Shown: positions 1-33,629 of the stretch, in pieces
Position numbering within the stretch: the first letter of the stretch is position 1
How the letters are laid out: each line of letters starts with the position of its first letter
From: Trematomus loennbergii
Lineage: Eukaryota > Chordata > Actinopteri > Perciformes > Nototheniidae
Assembly (NCBI GenBank): GCA_012861695.1
Contig: JAAOOA010000027.1
Location: 16,281,789-16,345,788 of the forward strand
Direction: 5' to 3'
Length of the DNA: 64,000 nucleotides
The notes under the pieces: model-generated
Told to the model about the DNA's origin: nothing
What the model saw: only the letters and a program-made list of their open reading frames with translations
Databases searched by the model: none
Made by a program: the position numbers and the translations under genes

Positions 1-2712
1 AAGTCAACAGGAAACTATGATAAGATTCAAATGTTTCTTCTCAATGTGAAACATATTTCATTGTGTCTGTCAGTAAGACGTGCTATAAGAATTGTTACGT
101 TTAATAAGAAAAAACGCATACGTCTGTAGTGTTAACCACAAGACATTTAAACGCAGGTTAATAGGAGTTTAAATGTCAGAATAACAAAAGATTAAAACAA
201 AATGGTGTTGTTTCCATTTGGCACCAGCTTAAACCAATATAGCTGTTGTTTTATGAAGTGTGTTGCCGATTCTATTGTTTAACCTCGGCTACGTCGTTTT
301 TAAAGTGGACCCCTGATGTTTGTTCTTCGTCAAAGGGGACCTTTGTGGTGTGTCTTCATAAAGTTGGACACAACACGCATTGTTCCTAAAGTTTGGAGGC
401 TGATGTGAAGAAATGGGCAGCAGCTGGCATGACCTGGTCCCTCCGTTCTTTGCTATGCCTCTGGGGAAACACAGGGCACGTGCCAAGAGCTTTGATGTCA
501 TAAATATCCTCCCTGAAAGCTTCAGCACTGTATAATTACACCTCCTTCCCCTCTCCTCCTTCTCTCTCTTACTCACTGTCATACTACAGCCCATTGTCAG
601 CATTGCATGTGTGTCTGCATGTGAGTGTGTATGTGCTTATGTGTTTATGTAATTAGATGGTTTAAAAAAGGAGCTGTCATTGTGTCCACAGCAACACAGC
701 TCAGTGGGGTGGGTTGGTTGTTCCCTGTGAGTAACTTTGGCTGATTGTGCTCAACTTTAAACTCTGGACATTAAACTGTAAGCCACTTAGTCAGCCTCGT
801 AAAGCTGTTTTCCATCCGACTGTGATATACACATAATGAGTCACACAACAGGCTAGTAAACAATTCAGTTAGCCTACATCATCAGTGAAAACGTAATGTA
901 TGTTTTGATCCTTTTATGTGAGTTCACTTGTGATTTAAACATTATGCTGACTAATCACAACTCTTCACCTGGCAGCCTTACAAAAACCAATACATGTTTT
1001 TCATAGCAACGTGCCACTTAGGGAAAATGTGATGATAGTATACACAATGCAGTCCTCCCAGAGCTTTAAACTCTATGTAGGCTTCAGTTAGTATGCAGAA
1101 TAGTTTCTGTTAAACATTACAAAGTCAATCAGCCAGCAGGACTCCTGGAAACATAACACATCTGCATATCCATCTCATAGCTTACTCATTATTACATTGG
1201 AGTCTAAGTGGTTGAAAAATGTGTAAGAGCAGACCATGATTAATAAGGAATGAATCATTTTTCACCTTTTTTATATTTGTATTTAATTTGGCCCTTTGAT
1301 GGATCTTTTCACCCTTGTATGATGTTCAGTTGATCCTTGTTTTGATAGATTGTGTTTCCTGTCTACTGCATCTACAGGGGAGAGTCAGGCAGCCCTTTTT
1401 TGTTCAACTTTGGCTTTCCAGATGAAGAATCACCATGTCACCCTGCTGCCTTTGATAAGCCTTCAAATGTACATTGATAACACAAATCAAGTGTAGATGT
1501 ATTTGTCCCTAAGCCAGTTCTTATATAATTCAATTGTGGAGACTTGCAAAACAAAGACTATTGTTCTGATTTGCCAGAATCAGTAATCCGAATTACTATC
1601 AACTGTGGTAGTGTAAATAATCCTTCAAGCTCTTACGGTATGAACACTGTGCCAGCCAAACCAGTGGCGAATCACTGCCAAGAACAAACTTAGAGGGCGG
1701 GGAAGTTCCAATATGTGGTGCAGTTGTTGATTGTTTGGGTTATTGCAAAACGTCTTCTATCCAGACGAGTGAGCATTCTGGATGGGTGCAGCATTAAGGG
1801 CTTGTCTAACTCAACATTCTGCGGCCCATTAAGTTAAACAAAGACATGGCGGCATGCTGCACTGTTTAAGAGACCCTTGGTGTTGGCATAATGGCGCTGC
1901 TGTGTGTTGAGGTAGTAATGTAAGAGATAAGGCGTCTGCTGCTGAACAAATAAACAGCGGTGTTGTAGGAGAGGTTAACAGCAAGAAGGGAAGAGGTGAT
2001 GGAGAAAGGCAGTCTTCGCCAACTAAGAACAACAAGCAATCCAGCTACAACAAGCCTGAGTTTATTTAATTAATGACTGAAATCCCCCAAGCTAACCACA
2101 GTTTTATGGCTGTTTGAGAACAATAATAGGCTGTTGCTGCGTTATGAAGGCGCACATACTGTAAGCTTTTCCATTCCTTCCTGCAAAAACACACACAAAC
2201 ATGTCTGTATGCACTCGATGTGTTGTCAAATCTGACCTGCAACCTGACCTGGCAGCTACATTTCCCCTGTTCCTTGGTTAATCTAATTACAAAAAAGCAC
2301 AGTTTCCTGATGAGCACAACATATTGTAATGCAGGTCATTGCATAAAGGTACCTCTTTTGTCTCGTTGTATTCATTTAGATTTTAATCATATTAGCCATA
2401 GCTGTATTTTTTGCATCACCAGTCTCTGCTGCTTCCCTACCATGATTCAAAACGGTGTCATTTTCTCGAGATGCAAACAGACCCATCCAAGCGACGCACT
2501 ACACATCACACATGTACGTATATGGACTGTGTGTGTGCACAGGATAATAACCACTTAGATTAGAATGGCATTATATGTATATGTTATATTTTGTTCTTAC
2601 ATGCATGTGTACATTTGTCGCAGGGAAGTATTTCCACATATCTGAACCATGACACAAGCCTATTCTGCCTCCTGAGGGTGGAGGTGAACTTCCCTTAGAG
2701 TCTGCAGGGTCC

Positions 2713-2713
<1 letters not shown>

Positions 2714-2748
<35 letters not shown>
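2714..2748 (+). repeat. (CT)n microsatellite
   Basis: About 17 CT dinucleotides followed by gtctgtctc, within the 5'-most intron. Confidence 0.95.
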
Positions 2749-2752
<4 letters not shown>

Positions 2753-4107
2753 GTCTCTATCAGAACAACACATCCATTGTTGAGGGGGGGGGGCTCTACC
2801 TTTAAATAAGGTCAGAGGGTCTACAGGTAGCGGAAAGGACAAGATTAATCACTTCATCTGGGACAGGCAGGGAGGGGGCGATAGACCGAGAGATGAGAGA
2901 AATAGGTGGGCCAGCGAGAGAATTAGAGGGAAGAAAGGGGTAATTGAGAGGGAGAGGAAGAGAAAAAGTGATAGAGAGTAGACAGGGAGGAAGTTGGGGA
3001 TGAAGAAAGGGAAAGAGAGACAGGTAGAGACGAGGGGAAGTAATTACCTGCATAAGTGTCATTGTTGAGCTCATCGATGCATTCAGCGAGAGGCATGGAG
3101 AGAGGGAGGTGGTCAAGGGTAATTACCTTACCACGGGTTAGCTCGTCTTTGATCCCCTCGCTATGACTGTGGCCCAATTGCAATCCGGCCACTACGCCCT
3201 CTCCCTATCCCCATCAACTCCGTTTTAGTGTAGAGGAACTGGATCATTGCAAATAAATAAGCGGGGAGTGGGTGTGGGCTGTAAAACCCACCAACAGCAA
3301 GTCTGCACTGATACTGACTGAACCAGCTGCCAACAGTACTGACCACGTGCAATGCCATTTTGTGTCAGTCATGCAAACATTTACTAGGTGACATTTAACA
3401 TTGTCTTACAGATATTAACAACATTGTATCCAAGATTAATTAAACCCTTTTCTACCTTAGAAAGCAGTAAACTCTACAGCTTGTGCAGGTGGTACATTTT
3501 TATACTATTCATACTAACAGCTGCGCCACCACTCTGGCCCGCCTCATCCAACATTGCCCATATTTTGGAAAGCTGGGAGTTAGAGGGTGGCATTACTGCC
3601 AAGATGGCGGTGACCAAAGCTGCTCACTTTGATCTTCCTAACGGCTCTTCAAAGTCCTTTGGGTGACATCTTGCCTTGGAGACCATGTTCATGTTTTATT
3701 TAGTCCAAGCTACACCATAAGAGAAGGGAGCTTCGTTTAGCTGTGATTCTGAATACAAACAGTATTCACTCTTGTCAGAGGGAGGGTGAGCATCCTACTT
3801 AGTGCGTGATGATCATCATCAACAGTATCATCAACAATAGCTCATGCCTAATAACAAGCTGTCTTGAGTTAGATAGCATTGAAACATTGCATGAAAGTGA
3901 CTCGTATATGCTGATTTTCTACACATTATTAGTTACGTGACCATGTCCCTGACTAAACAGACTCCATGCAGAGAGCAGGTGGTCACAGATGTGAGGAGAG
4001 TTGAGAGACTCTTGCAGATGTTGCCCTGACTAATCCCCATCAAAGCCAATGTGTTTGTTTGTCATATGAGAGTGCCAGTTTGCATGTTTTCCTCATGAAT
4101 GCCTGTG

Positions 4108-4400
4108 CTCAAATATGTTGAGCCTTCCAAAATGTTCCCACACCACGCCGCTCCTCCGCTTGCTTCACTGGCTTCCAGTAACTGCTAGAATCCACTTCAA
4201 GGCAATGGTACTTGCGTACCATGCTGCGAATGGATCTGGCCCTTCCTACATCCAGGACATGGTTAAACTGTACACCCCAGCACGTGCACTCCGCTCTGCA
4301 TCGGCCAAACGGCTCGCTGCACCAGCACTGCGAGGAGGACCAAAGTTCCCATCAGCAAAAACACGTCGGTTTGCTATCCTGGCTCCAAAACGGTGGAATG
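4108..4400 (+). mobile_element. LINE (L2/CR1-like) reverse transcriptase C-terminal fragment
   Basis: An open frame gives LHWLPVTARIHFKAMVLAYH, then GPSYIQDMVKLYTPARALRS and FAILAPKRWNE. This is the conserved C-terminal tail after the RT domain of L2-type non-LTR elements in fish. It is 5'-truncated, as usual for LINE copies. It ends at 4400 where unrelated sequence begins. Confidence 0.8.
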
Positions 4401-4780
4401 AGCGGTTCTCAAACTTTTTCTGTCAGGCCCCCCCTTTGGAGAAAAAAAAAGTCGGGCCCCCCCAACACAAGTCAGGCTCAGTGGCGGCGCCAGAGATTTA
4501 TTTTGGGGGTGCTGTGGGGTAGCTTGACGTTTCATAGAGGGTGCTCAAACATTTAGGGTTTCCCATTAATGTACCGGGCGCTACAGTGGAATTATCTACT
4601 GCAACAATCCCCACGCATATACACAGTGTACCCGCGACTGTTGCAATGAAGGCTCGATAATCAGCTCACGGCATATAGGTGTAAGCAGGGGTAAAGTGCT
4701 ATTTTTACAGGTGGTGTGTGGACCTCACATAGGGGGGTGCGGGGGCAAGCTCCCCCGGGAAGATTTATTTTTAAATATTG
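4400..4780. mobile_element. hAT-like / low-complexity insertion within the LINE remnant
   Basis: Starts with ggttctcaaactttttctgt and C-rich runs, resembling the ends of fish hAT-type non-autonomous elements. A second start-like motif, cagtggcggcgccagaga, lies at 4478-4495. No transposase or clean terminal repeats are seen, so the assignment is tentative. Confidence 0.35.
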
Positions 4781-5036
4781 AAGTTAAAAGCACTTGAGAG
4801 CAAAATGAAGAGATCTATGGATACATCTCTCAACAACACCCATATGAACCAGAACTGTAAACAGATTTACTTTTTCTTTATGGATATTTTACAAATCACC
4901 CTTTTAAACTTTATTCTTTTTTTACTGTCATATAGTATTTCATACCTGTTTTTCATTTATTCTTCTTGGTCGAATGCACTTATTGTAAGTCGCTTTGGAT
5001 AAAAGCGTCAGCTAAATGCAATGTAATGTAATGTAA
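4780..5036 (+). repeat. L2/SINE 3' tail module, + orientation
   Basis: Ends with the teleost tail gtaagtcgctttggataaaa, then gcgtcagctaaatgc and (aatgt)n at 5020-5036. The last 71 bases (4966-5036) are identical, inverted, to 53318-53388. It probably belongs to the LINE whose coding end is at 4108-4400. Confidence 0.75.
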
Positions 5037-6120
5037 GGTTGTTGTGTTACCAAGTGTGTGTGAGTGTTTTGACATGCAGTGTACTAGCTGCAACCATATA
5101 GTACCACGTGCATATATTGGAAGTTGTGTTGAGAGTAACTCATGTGTGCATGTGCATCTTTGAGCCTGTGCTTTACACTTCAAAGAGAAAGTGTGTTTTT
5201 TGTGTGTGAGTCAGTGGCCAGCTGCATCGCACTGGGCCTACCTGTGGTTGTTGTTGGCTCAAATCCACCTTCTTAAGTCTGCTTTTTATTCCTTGTCACA
5301 TAAAAAAATACCAACAGGGTCCGTTCACTTCCAAACCACTCAATAACATCCTCAGATCTTCTCTAACATCTGTTGACCTGCCGTTACCGGGTCAAATCAT
5401 GAAAAGCAACACTTTTATGTCTGTTGTGTGCAGCAAGGTGTTTTGCTGTCTAGTGTACTGTCATGAGCCAAGAAATATTCAAAACCCACGCATTATTTGG
5501 TACAAACCTGTGTGTTTTCAGAGGTAATATATACTGAGACACAGACACAATCTGTGCAAACACACACACAAACATCATTTGGGAACGGGCTCAAACTTGC
5601 TCCACATTCACTCAGCAGGTCTTGTATGTCTTTGATATGCCTGACCCTCTTATAGTTTTTTCTATATTTCTCTATAAGACGGGTGGTATGCAACTGATTA
5701 GATAGATAAATATACCCTGAAGGTGAAAGACAGGCAGAAAGGCGGAGAGGAAGGAAACAGACTTTTCTCTTGTCTCAACACATCGCAGCAGTGGAACTTT
5801 AATCTGCAGAGGCTTCATGCATTTAAACGGCCTGATTAGGAACAGTCTAACAGGCGCTTTCCCTGCCTGGCTGAAACAGAAATTAAGTGCTTAGGCACAG
5901 CCATCATTTTGTTTGTTTTCTCAGCGCCTTTTTCAAAAGATACACTCAGAGATACGGGCTTTGATTATGTGTTGAAGCAACACAGTCATGTTTAAGCGCC
6001 CGTGCAGTACTAATACGATGTACAGAAACAGAACGAGCCTGCAGCTTTGCAATGTTTATCTGATGGTAATAATCTCTTGATTGAAACAAAAGTTTATTTT
6101 TACACCACTACATATATATA

Positions 6121-7768
6121 AACTCCTCAAAAAAAGTTTGGAAACGTTATTTCGGTCGATTATTCCCTCCCCTTTAATAAGACCAATTGGTATTGTATTT
6201 GATATCGTTGGAAAGCCTGATTAGTCACCTTTACAACGAGGTACAACTTGTAAGGATCGTGCACTCGTGGAATGAGCAACACAGCTAACCGTGTGGGTAG
6301 CGGCCCAAATAAATGTGCCAAAATCCCCTGCAATATTCTTCTGTTGGTATTCACTCTGGTTTTGAGTTGCTTGTTGGATTGGATGATTGCACTCTCCCTC
6401 AGTAATAAGGAAAAAACAACACATATTGGCCATTTTTACACTTTATTCATTTTACACTGTCAGGGACCTCAGTAGCATGTGAAAGATCCATACGCAGCCA
6501 CAACAGCTTGGCACCTCCTCCTCATGCTGGTCACCAGCCTGGTCACACACTGCTGTGGGATGGCATCCCATTCCTCAACCAGGATTTGTCGCAAGTCAGC
6601 CAACATGGTTGCGTTGGTCACTCTGGCACGTATAGCACGCCCAAGCTGATCCCACAAGTGTTCAATTGGGTTGTGGTCTGGACTCACGGCAGGCCATTCC
6701 ATCCTCTTCACTCCCAAATTCTGGATCCTGGCTCTATGGGGGCGAGCGTTGTCATCATGGAGGATGGAGTTAGGTCCCAGATTCTGGAGATATGGGATCA
6801 CCACTGGCTCCAGAATCTCATTCCGATATTGCACTGCATTGAGATTGCCTTCAATGATGACAAGTTATATTTTGCCTGTGAGAGAGATACCGCCCCACAC
6901 CATGACACTGCCCCCATTGAAAAATGTCACGCAATCTGTGCAGCAACCTGCATAGCGTTCTCCACGTCGTCTCCATACTTTGATCCTGCCATCCAGCTTC
7001 CGCAGACAGAACCTTGATTCATCACTGAACATGACGTTGCCCCATATTCTTAGTCGTCACTGTCGGTGATGTCGACACCAGCACAAACGGGCCTGACGTT
7101 GAAGGGCAGTCATTGCAGGCTTCCTGGCAGCCTTATACGCACGAAGACCGGCCATGTGCAGTCTGTTCCTCACCGTCTGATCAGAGATCTGTCTGTGGTG
7201 AGGAACAGGGTGAGGAACCGGTCTTCTGGGGGTGTTGTCTTCCTGGGACGGCCACTTCGCGGTCTGTCTTTGACTTCACCAGCCTCACGGAACTTGGTCT
7301 TAAGTTTGGAAATGTTACCAGGGCTGACACCACATAATGCTGCCACTCTGCGTACCGGAACACCAGCTTCCAGTTGCCCTATTGCACGGGCCTTATCCTG
7401 AAGGGACAAACGTGGCATGTTTACACACAAACTCAACAAAGTTGCAGGACCCATGCACAATTAGGTGCCAATCAGGTGTCAGTCACACACCTGTGACTGG
7501 CATACACCTGCCAGCACTTGAAGCTCAAAACGAGAGTGAATACCAACAGAAGAATATTGCAGGGGATTTTGGCACATTTGTTTGGGCTGCTACCCACACG
7601 GTTAGCTGTGTTGCTCATTCCACAAATACACAATCCTTACAAGTTGTACCTCGTTGTAAAGGTGAGTAATCAGGCTTTCCAACAATATAAAATACAATAC
7701 CAATTGGTATTATTAAAGGGGAGGAATAATCGACCAAAATAACGTTTCCAAACTTTTTTTGAGGAGTT
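6121..7768 (-). mobile_element. Tc1-like DNA transposon, degenerate, with long inverted repeats
   Basis: A 1.65-kb element bounded by TA at 6119-6120 and 7769-7770. The inverted repeats are about 245 bp (6121-6366 and 7524-7768), closely similar but not identical. They begin AACTCCTCAAAAAAAGTTTG. The interior carries a broken minus-strand transposase. The single-base tail (TA) and DDE motifs identify the Tc1/mariner superfamily. Confidence 0.92.
6469..7418 (-). pseudogene. Tc1-like transposase pseudogene
   Basis: On the minus strand the N-terminal part (from about 7418) begins MPRLSLQDKARAIGQLEAG with a helix-turn-helix (VAALCGVSPGNISKLKTKF) and the GRPRK AT-hook-like motif. A frameshift near 7200 follows, with apparent loss of residues between LTLF and ISDQTVRNRL. 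The middle has MFSDESRF (first catalytic Asp) with in-frame stops just before it and after SLTGKI. The C-terminal part (to 6469) has HDDNARPHRA (second Asp) and SPDHNPIEHLW (Glu). The spacing between second Asp and Glu is about five residues shorter than the DD34E norm. It cannot make an active enzyme. Confidence 0.88.
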
Positions 7769-8124
7769 TATTATGTATAATATAATATCTTTGCCAAAAA
7801 CTACAGAACTTATGGTTTTGAGCTTGATGATTTGTTTGTTTGAACCCATATGTCCTTATTGGCAAACATTTGTTCCTTATGATTGTTTTAACGAAAGGTA
7901 GTGGGTGTTTATTTGGATGTGGATGATGTTGAACGAATCAGTTGTGTACACATGCAGGTGGATGCGTTTGGTGCACGTTTGTGTGCTTGTGCGTTGGGGT
8001 CATCCAGAGTTCTCAGGCCTGTCTCTTCAGCTATGCTAGCAGCTGATAGAGTTGATACAGGGACGATGGCTTCTCTGCCTTTCCCATCATACCGCTCTTC
8101 TTCCACACATACTGTTGTGTGTGA

Positions 8125-30207
<22,083 letters not shown>

Positions 30208-31375
30208 CACCTCAGCCCCTCTGGGCTCCACCAGCAGGAGTGGGCAGCATCAGCATCAGAGTTTGGGTCTGTGGGTGGGGTGAGGTTAGGAGAAGGGGTA
30301 CAGGACATGGGTTTTACATCCACAACTACAGGGCGCTCATTTCCTGCCTTTTTTACATGTTGCTCGTTTCTTTTCTTTTGATCTTGTGCACTTTGACTTG
30401 ACCTGTGCTGTCACGTAGCTTTATGTCAAAATCAACATGCAGGAGCGTAAAAATCAGAGCAAGGGCCGAGATCATTCAACTTAATACAGGTAAATGAGTC
30501 ATTTGTACAGTGTGGCAACTGTATATGATGCATGCTTCTAAACTGAGAGAGAAGGGTGTTTGCACTTTCATGAATTTATGAAGGGTACAGTGAAATTCAG
30601 GAAAAACGAAGGAAGTGAAGTCATGTTTACGTCCAGCGGGAGGAAGTTTCACGTTTATTTTTCGCTGGCTGTTGTTTGCCTATCTTTTCACAGTGTGAAG
30701 GAAAAAAAAAAGTGTCTGTTTCATTTTTAGTGCTTCTTATGTGTGCTTTTACTGCTATTATCAGTTGGGGGATTTATTAAAGGCAGTGATATGTTGAGTT
30801 AAGATTTTAATATTATGTCAGCCAAATAACAGTTAGCTTTTTCTCAAAAAATCCTTTCTGTTCTCAGTCTGATCTACGAGCTGTGGGATTCCAAAAGAGC
30901 AGTACATGTTATCAGTCCGGTCCACAAAAACACAAACAACCTGACATGAAACACACAACTGTTCTCTATATGCTTGCACTGTCTCAGGACTAGGTAAATC
31001 CTCAAAACAGACACACACACACACACACACACACGTCTTTCCTGTTGCTTTCTTACGCTGTTTTTGTTTTATGTTACAGTGAATTGCTAGATGACAGCTT
31101 TTGCACCACTTAAGAGTTTGTAATGTTGGTTCAATACTGATGTTTGATTTAGCACTTTTTAAGATATTACTTATATGATATAATTATATAAAAGAAATAT
31201 GTAAAAAAATATGTATTTGTGTTGCTTTCCTTTGATCTAATGTTATCTGTCAAAGATGCACAACTGACCCAGTGACCAATGTTGTACACAATGGGACCTT
31301 ATGAAAAGAATATTTATGTCTTTCTTTCAACTATCAACCATCTTGGGCAAATAAAGATTAGCTTCTGAAATCCTC
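30208..31375 (+). other. prkar1b: prkar1b 3' UTR
   Basis: About 1.17 kb from the stop codon to just past AATAAA at 31350-31355. It is AT-rich in the second half and has a short CA repeat at 31013-31034. The cleavage point is inferred to be 10-25 bases after the signal. A shorter 3' UTR cannot be excluded. Confidence 0.75.
31350..31355 (+). promoter_or_regulatory. prkar1b: poly(A) signal AATAAA of prkar1b
   Basis: A canonical AATAAA about 1.1 kb after the prkar1b stop and the most downstream clear one before intergenic DNA. Confidence 0.7.
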
Positions 31376-32514
31376 CCGATTTGAGTCGTTATTATCCCTT
31401 AATCGGCCCCTCCTTGTGTAAATGTGACTCTTCACTTGTTTCCGCTTCCTCATCCCAACTCCTGGCAACCTCTCCTCCTCTCCTGACTAGACTTACTTCT
31501 CTCTCATTTAGCTCATCTAACACCCTACGTCTGTTAACCGTCATATCTCAATTAGCCTCCATTGTCTTTCTCCAAAGTACTAACTGTCCTCTGCCTCCAG
31601 GTACCTCCTCTCCATCCCGGCTTCCCTCCACTATTTGCTCTTCAGCGTCCTCACATTAAGTCAAGTGTCAGTCATCCGTCAGTCTGAGCCGTCAGAGCTC
31701 CTCCCAGCCACTTTACCCCACAGTGGACTAAAGCCTCTACAGCTTTGACACATTCCTCTTCATCTTAATGCCCACTAAATCAACTTAGGAATGTGCCCCT
31801 TATTGCCGACATTGAGTTTAGTACCTCCCCTCCCCTCCCCACAAATACAAATACACACAAGCTCACACAATCCATTTGACAATACACAAACAAACACAAA
31901 CAAAAAAAATCCAAAATACACTCATTTGGGGTTTGTAGATCTTGAGTGAAAAATGTAATGCTTTACGATCTGCAAGGATTTCAGTTTTGGTGTCCAGGAA
32001 GAATAACACATGTCTAGTCATGGCAGTTTACTATGATTAACATATCAGAACATTTGATTAATTAATGCCGAACATTACAGCTCTTTCTCTCTTCTTATTG
32101 ACATGCTTACTAGAGAGAGAAATAGCAGTTGCATGCATGCCATGTATATGAAAACATAATCTACAAGTTCCAGATAATATTGATTAAGTGGACCTTGAGT
32201 TAGCATTGGTTATTAAAATTGTTGTTTCATATCAAAGCTGCAATTTGAGTCCAACAAAGAGTTCCTGAAAGTGCTTTGGATGCAATCATAACAGGTACTG
32301 AGCTCCCAATTTCATCAGATGCATCTCCATGACAACAGTGTGTCGTCAATGGATGGATTTGATATGGATGGATGAACTCTGTTCCCTAAAAAGATAGTAA
32401 GAAGACCTTGAGTTGCGTTTGCTTTGTCAAAAAATGATTAACTCCCAAAGAAAGCCTCTTTTTATAACACTCGTAACATCAGAAAGAAAACCAGAGCTGG
32501 CCAGTTTTGTTTTA

Positions 32515-32573
32515 TGTGTGTGTGTACTGTGTGCGTGTGCGTGTGCGTGTGCGTGTGTGTGTGCGTGTGTGTC
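32515..32573 (+). repeat. TG/CG-rich imperfect dinucleotide repeat
   Basis: A run of gtgtgt with interspersed gcgtgt units. Confidence 0.9.
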
Positions 32574-33128
32574 CACAGCACCTGATTAGGCAGGGCCATT
32601 ACTGGGCCATCCTGGGTGGGCAAGCCGAGGACAAAACTTGGCACTGTCGCATGAGCAGTAAGATGAAGCCTTGATAACGTGGCACTCTGCCAATGTTCAA
32701 ATACAAGAGCACGACCAAACACACACGTTCACACACTCTTTTACCAACTTTTAATTTAGGTCACTCAGTTCTGTGTTTGGGCCCTTTATGCTCCCATAGT
32801 CCCATAATCTGTGCTACAGCTCCTGCAGTCCCACTGTGCCTGTAACGCTGAAGCCAAAAACATTTCGCCAGCTAAGCAATCATCGGTTCAGGTAACCACA
32901 CTTTCACATTGAAAGAAACATGATCACCATGTTAGGATAAACTCAGCCATCAGCACTCAGACGGTCAACAACAGCCAATTTAAAAGGATGTTTTTTTTCA
33001 ATTTATAATTCCACCTGAGTGTCTTAAAAGGTCTCGGTTGTATTTACGTTCACTTGATGCACCGCAAAAGAAAAGCTTGGAGAGCGTCCAATTTTTCGGG
33101 TGATGGTGAGGAATGTCCACTGCAGAAC

Positions 33129-33629
33129 TTAAAGTGGACCTATCATGCTATATTTGATAATATATTGTAGGGCCATACCTATATAAGGTATATTTATACG
33201 TTTTCTTTTTCAAAATACCAAACAGATTATGCATTTTAGCCATGCCTCATTTCGCTCTATTTTGCTCTCCTCCACCCTGTCTTTGCATGCGCTGCAGCTG
33301 ACCACGCCCCCCTGCAAAGGAGGGGGCAGAGTTACGAGCGTCATGTTACCATGCTGTTACCATGCCACGGCAACCTCTCATTCACCTGATAGGTGGAGAG
33401 TTGGCCATACAGTATAGGCGGAGCTCCTCCGTCCTGACGTCAGAGAAATGTTCAAATCTGGATCAGTTTTTCAGATCCGTTGCAGCCCCTTTTTTAGAGA
33501 TTTGGGTATGGAGGAAAAGAGAGAGGGTTGTGTTTTCTGACACTTGGTGAGTTCCCTGGAACACCGGGGACACTTATTCATGTATAAAAGACGTACAAAA
33601 GTGCATTTTGCATGATAGGTCCCCTTTAA
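33129..33629. mobile_element. TTAA-flanked MITE, about 500 bp, carrying a CRE
   Basis: The left end TTAAAGTGGACCTATCATGC and the right end gcatgataggtcccctttaa are inverted copies. The interior is non-coding with a GC-rich middle and TGACGTCA at 33435-33442. TTAA at both ends suggests piggyBac-related mobilisation. Confidence 0.75.

Noticed and set aside
2660..3192. Minus-strand frames rich in Ser, Leu and Pro
   Set aside because: They arise from GA-rich low-complexity sequence (gagaga, gggagg) and lack any domain.
4212..4556. 114-aa + strand frame overlapping the LINE fragment
   Set aside because: It is a shadow frame; the frame starting upstream carries the conserved RT C-terminal motifs.
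6508..7017. 169-aa + strand open frame
   Set aside because: It is antisense to the Tc1-like transposase remnant, whose DDE motifs are read on the minus strand.
7337..7742. Open frames across the right end of the Tc1-like element
   Set aside because: They translate the inverted repeat and match the mirror-image frames at 6160-6433; no protein family.
31381..31659. 92-aa Ser/Leu-rich + strand frame after prkar1b
   Set aside because: Composition-driven frame in a CT-rich region, past the poly(A) signal, with no family motif.
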